Source: Chiridota heheva
Taxonomy: Eukaryota; Echinodermata; Holothuroidea; Apodida; Chiridotidae
Length of the DNA: 64,000 nt
Assembly (NCBI GenBank): GCA_020152595.1
Contig: JAIGNY010004106.1
Span: 112,001 to 176,000, forward strand
Reading direction: 5' to 3'
The position numbers and the translations under genes are program-made. This document shows, one piece after another, positions 34,403 through 45,754 of the stretch. The notes under the pieces were generated by a model. That model saw only the letters and a program-made list of their open reading frames with translations. It did no database searches and was not told where the DNA came from. Each line of letters opens with the position of its first letter. Position 1 is the stretch's first letter.

Positions 34403-37400
34403 TTAAATATGATTGTAGAGGGATGCATGCTGAAGGAAGGAGATTATTTTATCTGGAGGATTTTTCTGGAAGAACTCAGCAATTGAGTTGTGGGGAGTGA
34501 GGAAAGCTCTGGGAAGGTTGTACAGGGGGGCAAGCAAGGAGAACGTGTTGGATTGTGAGGATGCAGTGGCAATTGTTACAGAGGGGTTGGGGGGAACCAA
34601 TAAGGAGGTGGGAGTGAGTGAGGTGGGTGTGACCAATTCTAAGACGGGTAATATGAGCGTTGTCGTCTGAGAAAGATTGTTGATGGTGGATTTGATCGAG
34701 ATTGTGGGCTGGATGACATGGAGTTTGTTATCAATTTGGAAGTTCCATAAGGTTTGCCAGCGGTCACGAACAAGAGAAGCGATAAGCGGTTTGATGTCAG
34801 AGAGGGTTTTGGGAAAAGGGGAAGGAAGGAGGTTAAGGGCAAGCTTAGCGGCTGTATCAGCCCTGTCATTGCCAGGGATGCCAACATGGCTGGGTATCCA
34901 GAAGAAAAGAACACTTTTCCTGCAGAGGGTGGGAGAAAAGAGTTTTCGGAGGAGGAGGTGGCAGGTGAGGTTATCCCATTTAAGATTGAGTAATGAAGTA
35001 AGAACAGCCTTTGAGTCAGAGAAAATGGCAAAGTGACTCAATAAAGTTGAGGGCGAGGAGAATGGCCTTAGCCTCGGCTGAAAAGATGGATGAGTAGTCA
35101 GGAAGTCTGCTACTGAGGGTGATGTCTTGAATGATGGCAGCAGCAGCTGTCTTGTTGCCTTCCTTGGAGCCATCAGTATAGATGGAGGTGTAATTTGAGA
35201 GTTGGTCTTTGATTTGGTTGTGGAGATTGATGAAGAGGTTAGAGTGAGTTTGAGTTTTGTTATAAGTGGAGAGGTCTAGGTGGACAGAAGGGAGGGGGGT
35301 GGCCCAAGGAGGAAAAGTGGGCCAGGAGTAGGTGCCGAGAGTGGCGGGGTTGATGCCAAGTTGAAAGAGGTCTGATTTAATGCGTAAGCTGAAGGGAGGC
35401 GATAGGGTTTTAGTCCTATCAAAGAGGGAGGAGAAATTGGGGTACCTAATGAGGTTGTAAACAGGGTTCTGGGTGTTGGTGAGGACTCTAAAAGCATAGG
35501 AGAGGCTAAGCTTTTTACATCTAAGTAGAAAGGGGGGTTCGTTGGCTTCAACATGAAGGCTAGTGATTGGGGAGGTCCTGTAGGCTCCTAGACAAAGCCT
35601 GAGGGCTTCATTTTGGATGGTGTTAATGTAGTTAAGGTATGAGTTGTGAGCGACACAGTAAACAATATTGCCACAGTCAAGCTTGGCACGAATGGTGAGC
35701 CTGAAAATTTTGAGGAGAGCATAGCGGTTCGCTCCCCAAGTAGTGTTGGAGAGCAGTCGGAGGATGTTGAGGGAGCTATTGCATTTTAGTTTCAGGTTGG
35801 TGATGTGTTGCTTGTAGGTGAGCTTGGGGATTAGAGTTAGACCAAGGAACTTTGTGTTTTCAACTTTAGGGAGGCCATTCCCATTGAGCACAAAGTTCGG
35901 GTTGGGGTGGAAGTTGTTGAAATGACAAAAGTGCATGCAGACTGTCTTGTCTTTGGAGAATTTAAAACCGTTATTGTTGCTCCAGACTTGCAGCTGATTG
36001 AGGCTGGTTTGGAGCCTATTTTCAACAATAGGAAAGCTAGGGGAGGAGTAGAAGATGGTGAAGTCATCCACGTAGAGGGTACGTTTGATGCTGGGGCCAA
36101 GGTTATTCCCGATGTCATTAATGCTCAGGTTGAAGAGAGTGGGGGAGAGGATGCTGCCTTGGGGGACGCCCTCTTCTTGGGGGTACGGGTTGGAGAGGGT
36201 GTGGCCAATACGAACTTGGAACTGCCTGGGTGAGAGGAAGTTTTAAATAAAGATGGGGAGGTGGCCTCTGAGGCCAATGGTGTGAAGTTTGCGGGTAATG
36301 CTGTATTTCCAAGTAGTGTCGAAAGCTTTCTCGAGGTCAAAAAATATGGCAATGAGGTGTTCCTTTTTGCAAAGGATTCCCGGATAAGCGGTGTCGGCGT
36401 AATTAACTGGTCTAGGGTATTGCGGCGTTTTTGGAAGCCGCTTTGGTGAGGAGAGAGGATTCTGTTGGTCTCGAGGAACCAGTTTAGTCTCTGATTAATG
36501 ATCTTTTCCATAATTTTACAGAGACAGCAAGTAAGGGCGATGGGTAGCTGGTGGGGTCGGTACCATCCTTCCCGGTTTAAGGGCGGGATGACAATAGCTG
36601 TCCTCCAGATAGGGGAAAGGAGTGTGAGGACCAAATGTGGTTGAAGATGGTGAGTAGGGTAGTGGTGGCCTTGATGGGGAGGTGTTTCAGAAACTGATAG
36701 GGGATGTTATCTGGGCCCTTGGAGGTGCAGCCAGCGTCGTTGATGGCTTGGTTTAATTCAGAAAGGGTGAGAGGGGTGTTGTAGCTTTCAGAGTTGTCGG
36801 AGGGAAAAGTGATTCTCCAGGCTTCATCCATAAGCTTTTTGATTTTGAAAGCATTGGAGTAGTTGGTCGAGGGCGAGATGTTGCTGAAAGAGGGGGCGAG
36901 GTGGTCAACGATGTCCTTTTTTGCGGTGAGAAGGTCTTTATTCCAAGAGAGATGGGAGATGGAAGATTTGCCTACTCTGCCGTGGAAGCTGTTAACCATT
37001 CTCCAAATCTTCTTAGTGGGGGGTGTTGGTGGTGAGAGAAGAGATAAAGTTGTTCCAAGTGTTGGTTTTACTGTCCTTGATAGTGCGTCTGGCCTTGGCA
37101 CGGCTGATGCGAAAGAGGTTAAGGTTGTGGGTGGTCGGGTTAGTTTTAAAGTTCCTGAAGGCTCTTTTCCTGTTCTTGATGGCGATTTTGCAGTCATCCG
37201 AGAACCAGGGGTTGGGGGGATGATTTGGGGGTTTGGAGGTTTTGGGAATTGAGCAGGTGGCGATGTTGATAAGGATATTACTGAAAATAGACATGGGATC
37301 CTCATCCTCGAGGATAATGATCACTACGAGGGTAATGATCACTACCACAGAGGTCAGCAGTGACTTTCCAACTAAAATCAGGGAGGAGGTTAGGGGAACA

Positions 37401-37989
37401 GATAGACAGGTCAATACAAGTGGGAGAGCCTGTGGCAGGATGAAGGTAGGTCGGGGAGTTAGTGTTCAGTAAGGACAGGCTGTGCTGACGAAGAGCGTTT
37501 TCAATGAGCTTGCCTCTAGGGGTGGTGGTATTAGAGCCCCACAGAGGGTTGTGAGCGTTGAAGTCACCAAGAAGGATGAAGGGGGTGGGAAGCTGAGAGA
37601 TGAGGTTGTTAAGGCTGGTTGGTTGAATGTTGGTGTTGGGAGGGAGATAGATATTGCAGAGAGTAAAAGTTTTGTGGAGGGAGATAGAAATACAGATGGC
37701 CTGAAGGTCGGTGTGCACACGAACAGGGCTGTGTGGGGATATCGTGTCTAACGAGAATGGAGACGCCACCACAGGCCCTGTCAGCATCCACTTGATGTTT
37801 GTGATAGCAAGCAAAGTTGTTGAGGGAGTAATGGTCGGTGGTTTTCAAGAAAGTTTCTTGTAGGCAGAAGACGACCGGGTTGAAGGTGGAGGCCAGAAGG
37901 TCAATTTCTTCAGAATTGGCCTTAAGGCTCCTAATGTTCCATTGTATGATGTTGTGAGTGTTATTGTAATTGTTTGTGGTGTATGCCAT
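34403..37989 (-). pseudogene. LINE ORF2: endonuclease, RT and RNase H, frameshifted
   Basis: It starts at ATG 37,989 with the endonuclease: IIQWNIRSLKAN, CLQETF, LLGDFNAHNPLWGS, CIDLSI and SDHYP. RT follows with SKGPDNIPYQFLK, SGFQKRRNTLDQL and the catalytic YVDDF at about 36,070. RNase H has TDGS, SAEAKAILLAL, SDSKAV and IPSHVGIPGNDRADTAAK. At least five frame changes separate these blocks. A local SDHYPR duplication sits at the endonuclease end (about 37,312-37,347). Confidence 0.85.
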
Positions 37990-38004
37990 AAGGAGGCGGG
38001 GGGG

Positions 38005-39384
38005 TTATCTGGAGGAATATCTGTTGGGTCTGAGTTGGCTTGTTTTTTCTTTGGATCTGTTTCTTTGGGAGCGATTGTTTTTGAAAAATGGACGAAAAGT
38101 ATGATCGGTGTGTTCGGTAATCGAACAATCCATACTCTCTTCAGTGTGGGTTTGGGTGGTGGGTTGTTTGTTGATTGGTTGTTTGTTGATTGGTTGTTTG
38201 TTGATTGGTTGTTTGTTGATTGGTTGTTTGTTGGTTGGTTGTTTGTTGGTTGGTTTGTTGATTGTTTGCTTGGCTGGTTTTAGCTTGATGTATGAAGGTA
38301 TTAGTGGTGTTGGTGAAGGGGCGGTGGGGGCTTTAGAGTAGGAAGGGAGGTTGAGGAGAGAAGTGGTGGTGGAGGTGGTGTGGGTATTGGGTGTGATTGG
38401 GTTGTTGGAAATGGTGATGGGCTTAGGACTAGGTAAGAAGAGCCAGGTGAGGTCGGTTTGGGCATTGGAGTTAGTTTTTGTTGTGTTAGATGTGTTTGGG
38501 GGGGCGGAATTGGAGTTAGAGGAGACTACGTTAGAGTAGGAAGGCTTGGTGTTAAGAGAAGCGAGGAATTGCTTCCTGGCCTCTGGGTAGGTTATGTTGG
38601 GGTTAAGGGTTTTAAGTTTTGTTATTTGTTTTTCCTGAAGCCAGGTGGGAGTCTTTCGAAAAGGAGGGATGGTTTGCTGGGTGTTTACCGTCACAATCTG
38701 TGCAGAGTGGGGGGTTGGTGCAGGAGGTGTTGTCATGGTCCGGGGCTCCGCAGTTACCACAGCGCGCTTGGCTGTGGCAGGAGTTTTTCCCGTGGCCATA
38801 CCTCTGACAATTATAGCAACGTAAAGGGTTAGGAATGTAAGGGGCGACCTGGATTCTCAACTAGCCGGCAATGATGTGGGAGGGGAGAGTTGGTGTTGCG
38901 AAGGTAAGAAATATGGTGTTGGTGGGAGTTTCGGCTCCGTCTCTCTTTAGAACGAGGCGACGGGCTTCAGTTACATGTTGGTTTGCTAGTTCCTCTTGGA
39001 GGTCGTCATCGGTCATGTACGCAAGATCGCGGGTGCCTATGACGCCTTTGCTGGAGTTTAGGGAACGATGGGGGGTGACTGTGATGTCGATACCAGAGTT
39101 GGATAGGGTTTTGGTGGAAAGGAGGGTGGTGGCTTGTGTGTACCTGGTGCAGTGCACCAGGAGATCACTGGATCTAAGGGTAGAGACTTTGGGGAGGGTA
39201 CCGACAAGGCCATAGAGGGCTTTATGGATGAGGAAAGGAGAAACTTTTTTAAAGCTTTCCTGCTTGTTGGTGGCATGGATAATAAGGATTTTGGGGATTG
39301 GGGTTGTAAAATGGTCAATGATGGTAGCAGGTGGGTCACGGGGAGGGGAGGGGGGTCAAGGTCACTGCATAGGCGCTTCGTCAT
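38005..39384 (-). pseudogene. LINE ORF1 (Gag-like, CCHC knuckles), frameshifted
   Basis: Starts MTKRLCSDLD at 39,384 and shifts frame near 39,060-39,150 and near 38,800. Zinc knuckles lie at 38,690-38,830: CYNCQRYGHGKNSC, CGNCGAPDHDNTSC and CTDCDGKHPANHPSF. The C-terminal third is low complexity and holds a 15-bp tandem repeat (38,160-38,270) encoding QPINK units. The protein would bind the element's RNA. Confidence 0.8.
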
Positions 39385-39585
39385 TATGAAAGAAAAAACC
39401 AAGGGCCGAGAGACCCGAGGCAGCTAGTAAAAAATCGCGGAACCACTATATGGGGACCGCTGTATTAGTAACGAAGGGCGCGAAAAGTCGGGTCAGAACG
39501 AGGGAAAATATAATAGAAAAAAAGAAAAGAAACGATTTCACCGAGAATAAAAGCCCATCCACCGAGAAAAAATCCGAAAATGAAG

Positions 39586-40638
39586 TTATAAAACAAAATG
39601 GTGCAAATTGAAGAGAAAATGGAGCGAAAATAGTATAAGAGAATAGAGCCAGTTGTCACGTCGCTCTCGTACACGTGTAGTCATGGTCAAATGAAGCGCT
39701 CTTGGGTTGTGGTGCAGTTTGCCAGAGCCCGAAATGGAGACTAAGTTGTCCGTGACCGAAAGCCTGTACGGGAAACCTGCGACAAGATTGAGCAGCTGAG
39801 GGAACCACAGCTGGCCGGGCCAATTGGGAGCTACCAGAAGAAACATGGAACACTGATCGGACACCACCTTGTTCAGTACTCTCAGTACTAGAGCGAACGG
39901 CGGGAAGGCGTAGCCCACAAAGTGGGCCCACCTGACCGTGAACGCGTCGACCACCCAGACTCTCGAGTCAGGGGTGAGAGCGCAAAAAATTGGTTGCTTG
40001 TGGTTGTCCACAGACGCGAACAAATCTACGTCCGGGAGACTGAAGGTTAACCAGATCGCCTCGGCCACCCGCGGGAGAAGGGCCCACTCTGTGGGGGCTC
40101 CTTGGAGGCGGGATAACAGATCCGCGATCGTGTTCTCCTTGCCTGGCAGGTGGACCGCCTGGAGCGTGACCTTGTTCAACATGCACCAAGACAGAAGGGA
40201 CTTGGCTAAGATCCATAGACTCCTGGATCTCGTGCCTCCCTGTCTGTTGATAAACGCCACTACCGTGGTGTTGTCGGTGCGTATCAGAACAGACTTGTTC
40301 CGGACCTGTGGTAGGAAGTGAACAAGCGCCCGGCGGACCGCCTCTAGTTCCAACAGATTGATGTGCTGACCGCACCAAGCGTCCGTCCAAAATCCCGCAA
40401 CTTCGGACCACGCTAAATGCGCTCCCCACCCCGTCAAACACGCATCAGTTACCACCGATACCGAGGGTCTGACGGGCAGAAAAATCGCTCCCTGTGACAG
40501 GTGAGAGTGGACGCACCACCACCAAATGTGGGGGACCACCGATTGCGTATGGGGAACGAGGATGCTGAGGTCTCTCCGGGATGGGATGAAATGACCCAGT
40601 AGATGAAATTGTAGATCCCGCATGTAAAACCTGCACAC
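39586..40638 (-). pseudogene. DIRS RNase H domain and connection to YR
   Basis: DIRS-type RNase H motifs: VVTDACLTGWGAHLAW, INLLELEAVRRAL, LIRTDNTTVVAFIN, LPGKENTIADLLSR and VDLFASVDNHKQPIF. It is separated from the RT by a frame change near 40,640. It would remove RNA from the cDNA hybrid. Confidence 0.8.
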
Positions 40639-40639
40639 G

Positions 40640-41690
40640 GGGACTACGGGGGTACCCCAAGAATACCAGCCAGGCTCTCGCCAAGGACGCCGGTAACGAG
40701 AGAAGGACGTCGGCTCCCGCCCTCACGGCAAGGATCCATTCCTCCGTTGGCCGTATACGACCGTGAGGAAAGTCCAGGACCGCCCCCAGAAAAATGGGAG
40801 TCTGAGACGGAACTAGGTTGGACTTGGCAAAGTTGATCAACCACCCCAAGTCCTGTGCCACCCAGATGACCACGTTCGTGTGTCTCGCGACGGTGGCTGC
40901 GTCTGCTGCAACAATCAGCCAGTCGTCAAGATACCCAAAAATTCTGATGCCTTGCCTTCGTAAGAAGGCCGCCCCAGAACTCTCGTGATCCGGGTGAAGA
41001 CCCTGGGGGCAGTCGATAGCCCGAAGGGTAACGCCCTGAACGTGTACGTAACTCCCTCGAATTGGAACGCCAGAAACCGCCTGTGTTCCTCGAACATCGG
41101 CACATGGAGATATGCATCCGTGAGGTCGACGGAGGAGGCCCACAGGCCCCTCGTCAACTGAGGGAGGAAGGAGTGGAGAGTCTCCATCTTGAACTTCAAC
41201 GGTCGGATGAACCTGTTGAGCGGTCTTAGATTGATTATCGGGCGCCACTTGTTCCCCTTCTTGGGGGCCAGGAAAAACGTGGACATAACGAGGTTCCTGG
41301 GAGGGTTCGGGATGAAGGTGATGGCGTTCTTCGCCAGCAACTCCCCGATTTCTGACCTCAACAACTCGGTGTGGTCGCCCCGACGTGGCGTAGGAGTGGG
41401 TCGAAAGACCCCTCCCTGGGGCGGGGGAGACGTAACTCTAGACGGTAACCCTGCTGAATGGTTCGTAGCACCCACTTGTCGGTGGTGATTCTCTCCCAAG
41501 CCTCTGAAAATTCTTGTAGACGCCCCCCCGACTGGAGCCCCGTTCAACGGGGGGGTCGGGGGGGGGGGGGGTCAAAAACGCCGTTCCCTGGACTTCCATT
41601 TCCCTCGGAAAGAGGTACCCGCTCTGCGTGCAGCGGGAAAAAAGCGTCGACCGGTCCCTGCCCCGTCTCCTCTGTTGGTCCACGAAGTGG
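40640..41690 (-). pseudogene. DIRS reverse transcriptase, frameshifted
   Basis: RT motifs in order: NKWRPIINLRPLNRFI, SVDLTDAYLHVPMF, FQFEGVTYTFRALPFGLSTA and, after a shift near 41,000, IFGYLDDWLIVAAD with the catalytic YLDD. The YLDDWL form and adjoining RNase H are characteristic of DIRS elements. Confidence 0.85.
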
Positions 41691-41749
41691 ACTCCTAGCG
41701 AGAGGGAGGAGCTAAAGAGGGCCCTGTGACAGAGTCACGGCGACGTTGG

Positions 41750-43591
41750 GACAGTCGCTGGTGAGACACACCCCGGCCCCGCTTAACGGGGGCTGAAGGG
41801 TGGCGACGAGCGAGAAGAGAAGAGAAAGACTTCGTCTTCGCTAACAGCTTCTGAGTCTTCTGGCGGCCGGCCTGGTGCGACAGAACATCTCGGAAGTGAC
41901 CAGCAAATAGGTCCGACCCTCAGTAGGCAACCGCCGAAGATCCGCCTGAGTGACGGCAGAAAGTCCAAGGAGAGGGAGAATATTCTCGCGTCTCTCCCGG
42001 ACCGCCTTAGTGGAGACTCGGGCCAGTTGGTCGACTGTCGCGTCGAGCAAATCCGAGAGTCCAGTTAAGAGAGGCAGGGTCTGTGTAAGGACGTCGGCCG
42101 GAAGATGCCTGCGCAAGACCGAGTCTAAGCCCTCTGTTACCCATACGGCAAGGGCCTGGTATTTATAACCCCGTCATACGGCCCGGTCGACAGCTAATAG
42201 GGAATCATCCCTCCGCTGGACCACCGGGTCACAAAATTTCGGAGCCTTGCCCACGGAGCCGGACACAGCTTTGGTGCCGCTCGCCTGTTGACGGAGGAGT
42301 TGGGGCTTTATGAGCGCCTGATAGTCAGTTGGCTGGACATGTGTGACCTGATCAACGTCCCGGTTGTAGGCCGTCCAGTCCCTGTCCGGGATTCTAGCTC
42401 AATGCCTAATCCTGTACACCAGGGAGGCATCAATGGGGAAATGCTTAGCCGTTGGCGTAGCATCCCTTGGAGCTGAGGTGAGCAGTCTACGCTGAGACTG
42501 CGGGCCCGCTCCGACTATGGGTGCCTCTGTAACCTCCAGCTTGATTTCCCGTTCAAGGAAATCCAAAAGCTGGGCGACCCGCTCCCCTTGTAAAAGGGGG
42601 TCCACCGGGGAAGGAGGGGGGGGGGGGATGGCGGAAATATGACCTCGTCCGATATCCTATAGGATACGGGGGCCATATCCGGTGCATTCGGCATCTTAAA
42701 TGCGGCACCGAGGGTGGCTGGAACCAGGGCGGCAGGAGGAGTCCCCCGTACCGGGGGGCTGTCACGTGCCGTCTCCAGAAAATCGACTTCCTCTTCCGAA
42801 AGATAGATGTCGAGGGCATCCTCCTCCAAGACCTCAGGGTCAGGAGGATGCCAAGCCGCGGCAGTGGTAGCTGCCGGGGAGAGAGGAGTAGGAGGCGAAA
42901 GCCTCCGCTCCAGTGCCTGTGACACCAAAGTCTCAAGTGTTTTCTTGAGTGTGTCCTGAAAAGCGGGATCCTCAAAGGGGTGGCCCCGATGTCGCTTCCT
43001 ATGTCTCCTCCTATGTTCAGGGGAGGATGAGGAAGAGGAGGATGAGGGAGAGGACCTATGACGTCGACTCTGTCTCTCCTTGTGTGCACTGTCCCGATCC
43101 CTGTCCCTCCTCCGGGGTCTGCCTCGTTCGGGAGACCCTAACGAAGAGACGGGAGGGGAGGGCTCCGCCACTGTGCTAGGCACTACTGGAGTACGTGTTA
43201 GCGTACGCCTACTTAGCTGAGGAGGCCCGACAAGAGGCGCTCCGCTGAGAGTGGGCAGCGGCCCCGCCTCCCTGACGGGAGGTGGGTGCACTTTAAGCCT
43301 GGGTGGCGGTGGCGGCGGAAGGGAAGACGAAGAGGGCCTATCAGACCGTCGCTTCTCCACTTTCTCCGCCGCTCTTTGAAAATACTGGTCGCGGTGGAGT
43401 CTGTGCTCCGACCACGCCGCTAGGTCCCAATCGCTGCAAAGAGTACAAGGATTTGACTCGCAGCATAATCTACACGCGTAACACGTGAGATGGATGTCAC
43501 CTGGGCGTAATTTAAAGAAGCGTTTGCACGCTACGCATCGCGGGACATCCTGGTTGAGTAAAACATCGACACTCAGGGACCTGTCCTCCAT
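41750..43591 (-). pseudogene. DIRS Gag-like gene, frameshifted
   Basis: The likely start is ATG 43,591 (MEDRSLSVDVL). An N-terminal Cys-rich module (CVACKRF, CYACRLCCE, CTLCSDWD) is followed by a Pro-rich stretch and an Arg/Ser-rich stretch, then an acidic region. The first frame ends at 42,515; a second frame (LPADVLTQTLPLLTGLSDLL) continues at about 42,116-41,841. Its place ahead of RT fits a Gag role, which is inferred from order. Confidence 0.6.
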
Positions 43592-43804
43592 GTCTATGAT
43601 ACTGGTGAAAATAAATACGGAACTGTAACATTCAACGTAGACAATTTTAATTGCGTTCACACGAGCCGTGGAACTACGTAGCTAATGGCTACGGGACCAA
43701 GAAGAAAAATAGCTGTCTCAATGCTATACTTCTTGCCAAGAATGTCACCTGACCACGTAGCTTGGTAGCTAGTGGGCGTATAACCGGACTAGCCGTACGG
43801 TGTA

Positions 43805-44085
43805 CGTTATCCTGTTATAAACGGACCAGTAAGCACGGGCCGCGGAACCGTATGGAACCGTTTAATGGAACCAACCGCCCCGTAACAACGGGCCGCGGAA
43901 CGGTATGGAATCCTCCAATGGAACCATTCGCCCCGTAACAACGGGCTGCGGAACCGTATGGAGCCGTATGGAACCGTCCAATGGAACCGTCCGCCCCGTC
44001 ACAACGGGCCGCGGAACCGTAAGGAACCGTCCAATGGAACCGTTCGCCCCGTAACAACGGGCCGCGGAACCGTATGGCTCTTAAT
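43805..44085. repeat. DIRS leader minisatellite (GGAACCGTATGG type), copy 2
   Basis: Four to five units of 53-62 bp with CGCCCCGTAACAACGGGC; the same family as 19,870-20,260. Confidence 0.75.
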
Positions 44086-44094
44086 TATCTCTTT

Positions 44095-44485
44095 ACAACT
44101 TAGGGGCGCAACGCCCCTAAGAGGTTATCTTCTTTCTCTCTGAACTTACTTAACTCTAGGTGGTCCACTAGGAGCACAACCTGTTTTTGGCAGGTGGTTA
44201 ACTAGGGACACAACCTAAGGCGCAACGCCACTGAGTTAGTCAGAGCTTATCTCTCTTACCTTTTCAACTCTAGGTGGCGCAACGCCACGAAGAGGATATC
44301 TTATCTCTCTCTCTCTTAGCTCTTCAACTCTAAGTAGCGCAACGCCACGAAGAGGACTAAGATCTTCTCTTCTTTCTCTCTGAACTTACTTAACTCTAGG
44401 TGGTCCACTAGGAGCACAACCTGTTTTTGGCAGGTGGTTCACTAGGGACACAACCTAAGGCGCAACGCCACTGAGTTAATCATTC
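44095..44485. repeat. DIRS leader GCGCAACGCC stem-loop repeats
   Basis: Six GCGCAACGCC cores, the first a perfect hairpin (CTTAGGGGCG-CAA-CGCCCCTAAG, 44,099-44,121). A ~110-bp block (about 44,129-44,240) is duplicated at about 44,369-44,480. Confidence 0.7.
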
Positions 44486-45754
44486 TCAACATTTCTGAAA
44501 AGAGAAGATTATATATCAATGCGTACATACAAATACAGCATTTCTGAAAAGAGAAGAACATAATATCAATGCGTACAAACAACCAATACGGCAATAGTGC
44601 CCCTACTGGGGGAAGTACCTATGATCCTACGATCACGTTAAAAGAGAGACGAGGCAAAGCAAAGTAGTACATCAAAAAAAATTTAACAGAAAAAATTGTC
44701 TATCTGAATTTTTTTTTATAAACCCGAGAAAACGCATCCAATGTAAAACCTTTACAAGCGCCGGGGTAGCGTGGAAAACACAAACCACTGAGTACTCGGA
44801 GTCTGTAAAGATAAAAAAAGAGATTAGATATCCTTTAAACAGTACATCGGAGAGACCCCCATCCGGTGTCTCCCAAGCCCCAAAAAACAAGCTTGAAAAT
44901 TAAAAACTTTGTCTCTAATTTATGTAAGAAAAATGAAAATATTCATATGCTGGTAACGTTAATACAAAAACAAGCTCTCTTGTAACAACTGTAGCTCCTT
45001 GGGGAAGCTCGGAGCCGACTCCCCGAACACCCGACGGAGACGTCGACCCAATGCGCATGCGCCAAAATCAGAAAAAGAAATTGGCCTAATGCATACGAGA
45101 ACTTGTACAGAGACATCCTAACGTGTTAAAACACATGCAAATATATAACGCTAGTTTCCTCGTGGTGGGGTGGGGCAAAGGGTGGAAAAACCTAAACCCC
45201 GAAGTAAGAGGTCCCCTAGACAGGCACACCTGGTGCTCTAGGACCTAAAACACTCACCACGAGAGTAGAACGCTCTCGAACTAGCCACTCGCTTTGTACG
45301 AATGGAGACAAAAACCCGCTATCCTAAGTGTAGGCTACACGGGTAAAGTCGTGGAGGACGGCCGAAGAAATCTCGAACCCATGGCTACCTCGCCCTTACC
45401 TCGAAAGACTTGAAAAGGCGAGCCAGATGAGAAAGGGCAGCATAAAAACCCTCCAGGTAGATGCTGCCGAAGAGAAAAGACTTAGAAAGGTTATTTATTA
45501 ATAAAATAAAAATTACCAGTTTTCAGCGATGTTAGTGCCAACACCGCGCTGAAAAAGAGTGAGGTGGTACAGAGGTATTATGGAGGTCAGGGCTTGGCTG
45601 GTTACTACGTTTTTTAGAGTCGGTTAGAAGTGCGTTAGAATCAGGTCATGTGACCAGATTGCATATTAATAGCATGGAAGGTAAGGTATAACTTGAAGTA
45701 AATATATATATATATGTATATATCCAATCTCCTATGCTAGGTTTTTGTTTTATT

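Larger units (their letters stand above)
34195..39431 (-). mobile_element. I/Nimb-like LINE, near full length, inside the DIRS recombinase gene
   Basis: 5.2 kb on the minus strand: ORF1 with three CCHC knuckles, then APE-type endonuclease, reverse transcriptase and RNase H, and a tail of TTTG units (CAAA on the coding strand) instead of poly(A). AAATCG occurs on both sides (34,189-34,194 and 39,432-39,437), a possible 6-bp target duplication. Zinc-knuckle ORF1 plus RNase H is typical of the I superclade. Clade-level naming is inference. Several frameshifts show it is dead. Confidence 0.85.
32193..45702 (-). mobile_element. DIRS-type retrotransposon copy 2, with nested LINE
   Basis: About 8.3 kb of DIRS sequence plus a 5.2-kb LINE. 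Coding runs on the minus strand in the order Gag-like, RT, RNase H, tyrosine recombinase. Left end TTTACCCCGC, right end TTGAAGTAAA; about 140 bp near the ends is shared in inverse (32,229-32,365 with 45,558-45,700). It carries an internal complementary region. There is no target duplication in the (TA)n flanks, as expected for integration by a tyrosine recombinase. Every coding region has frameshifts, so this copy is inactive. Confidence 0.9.
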
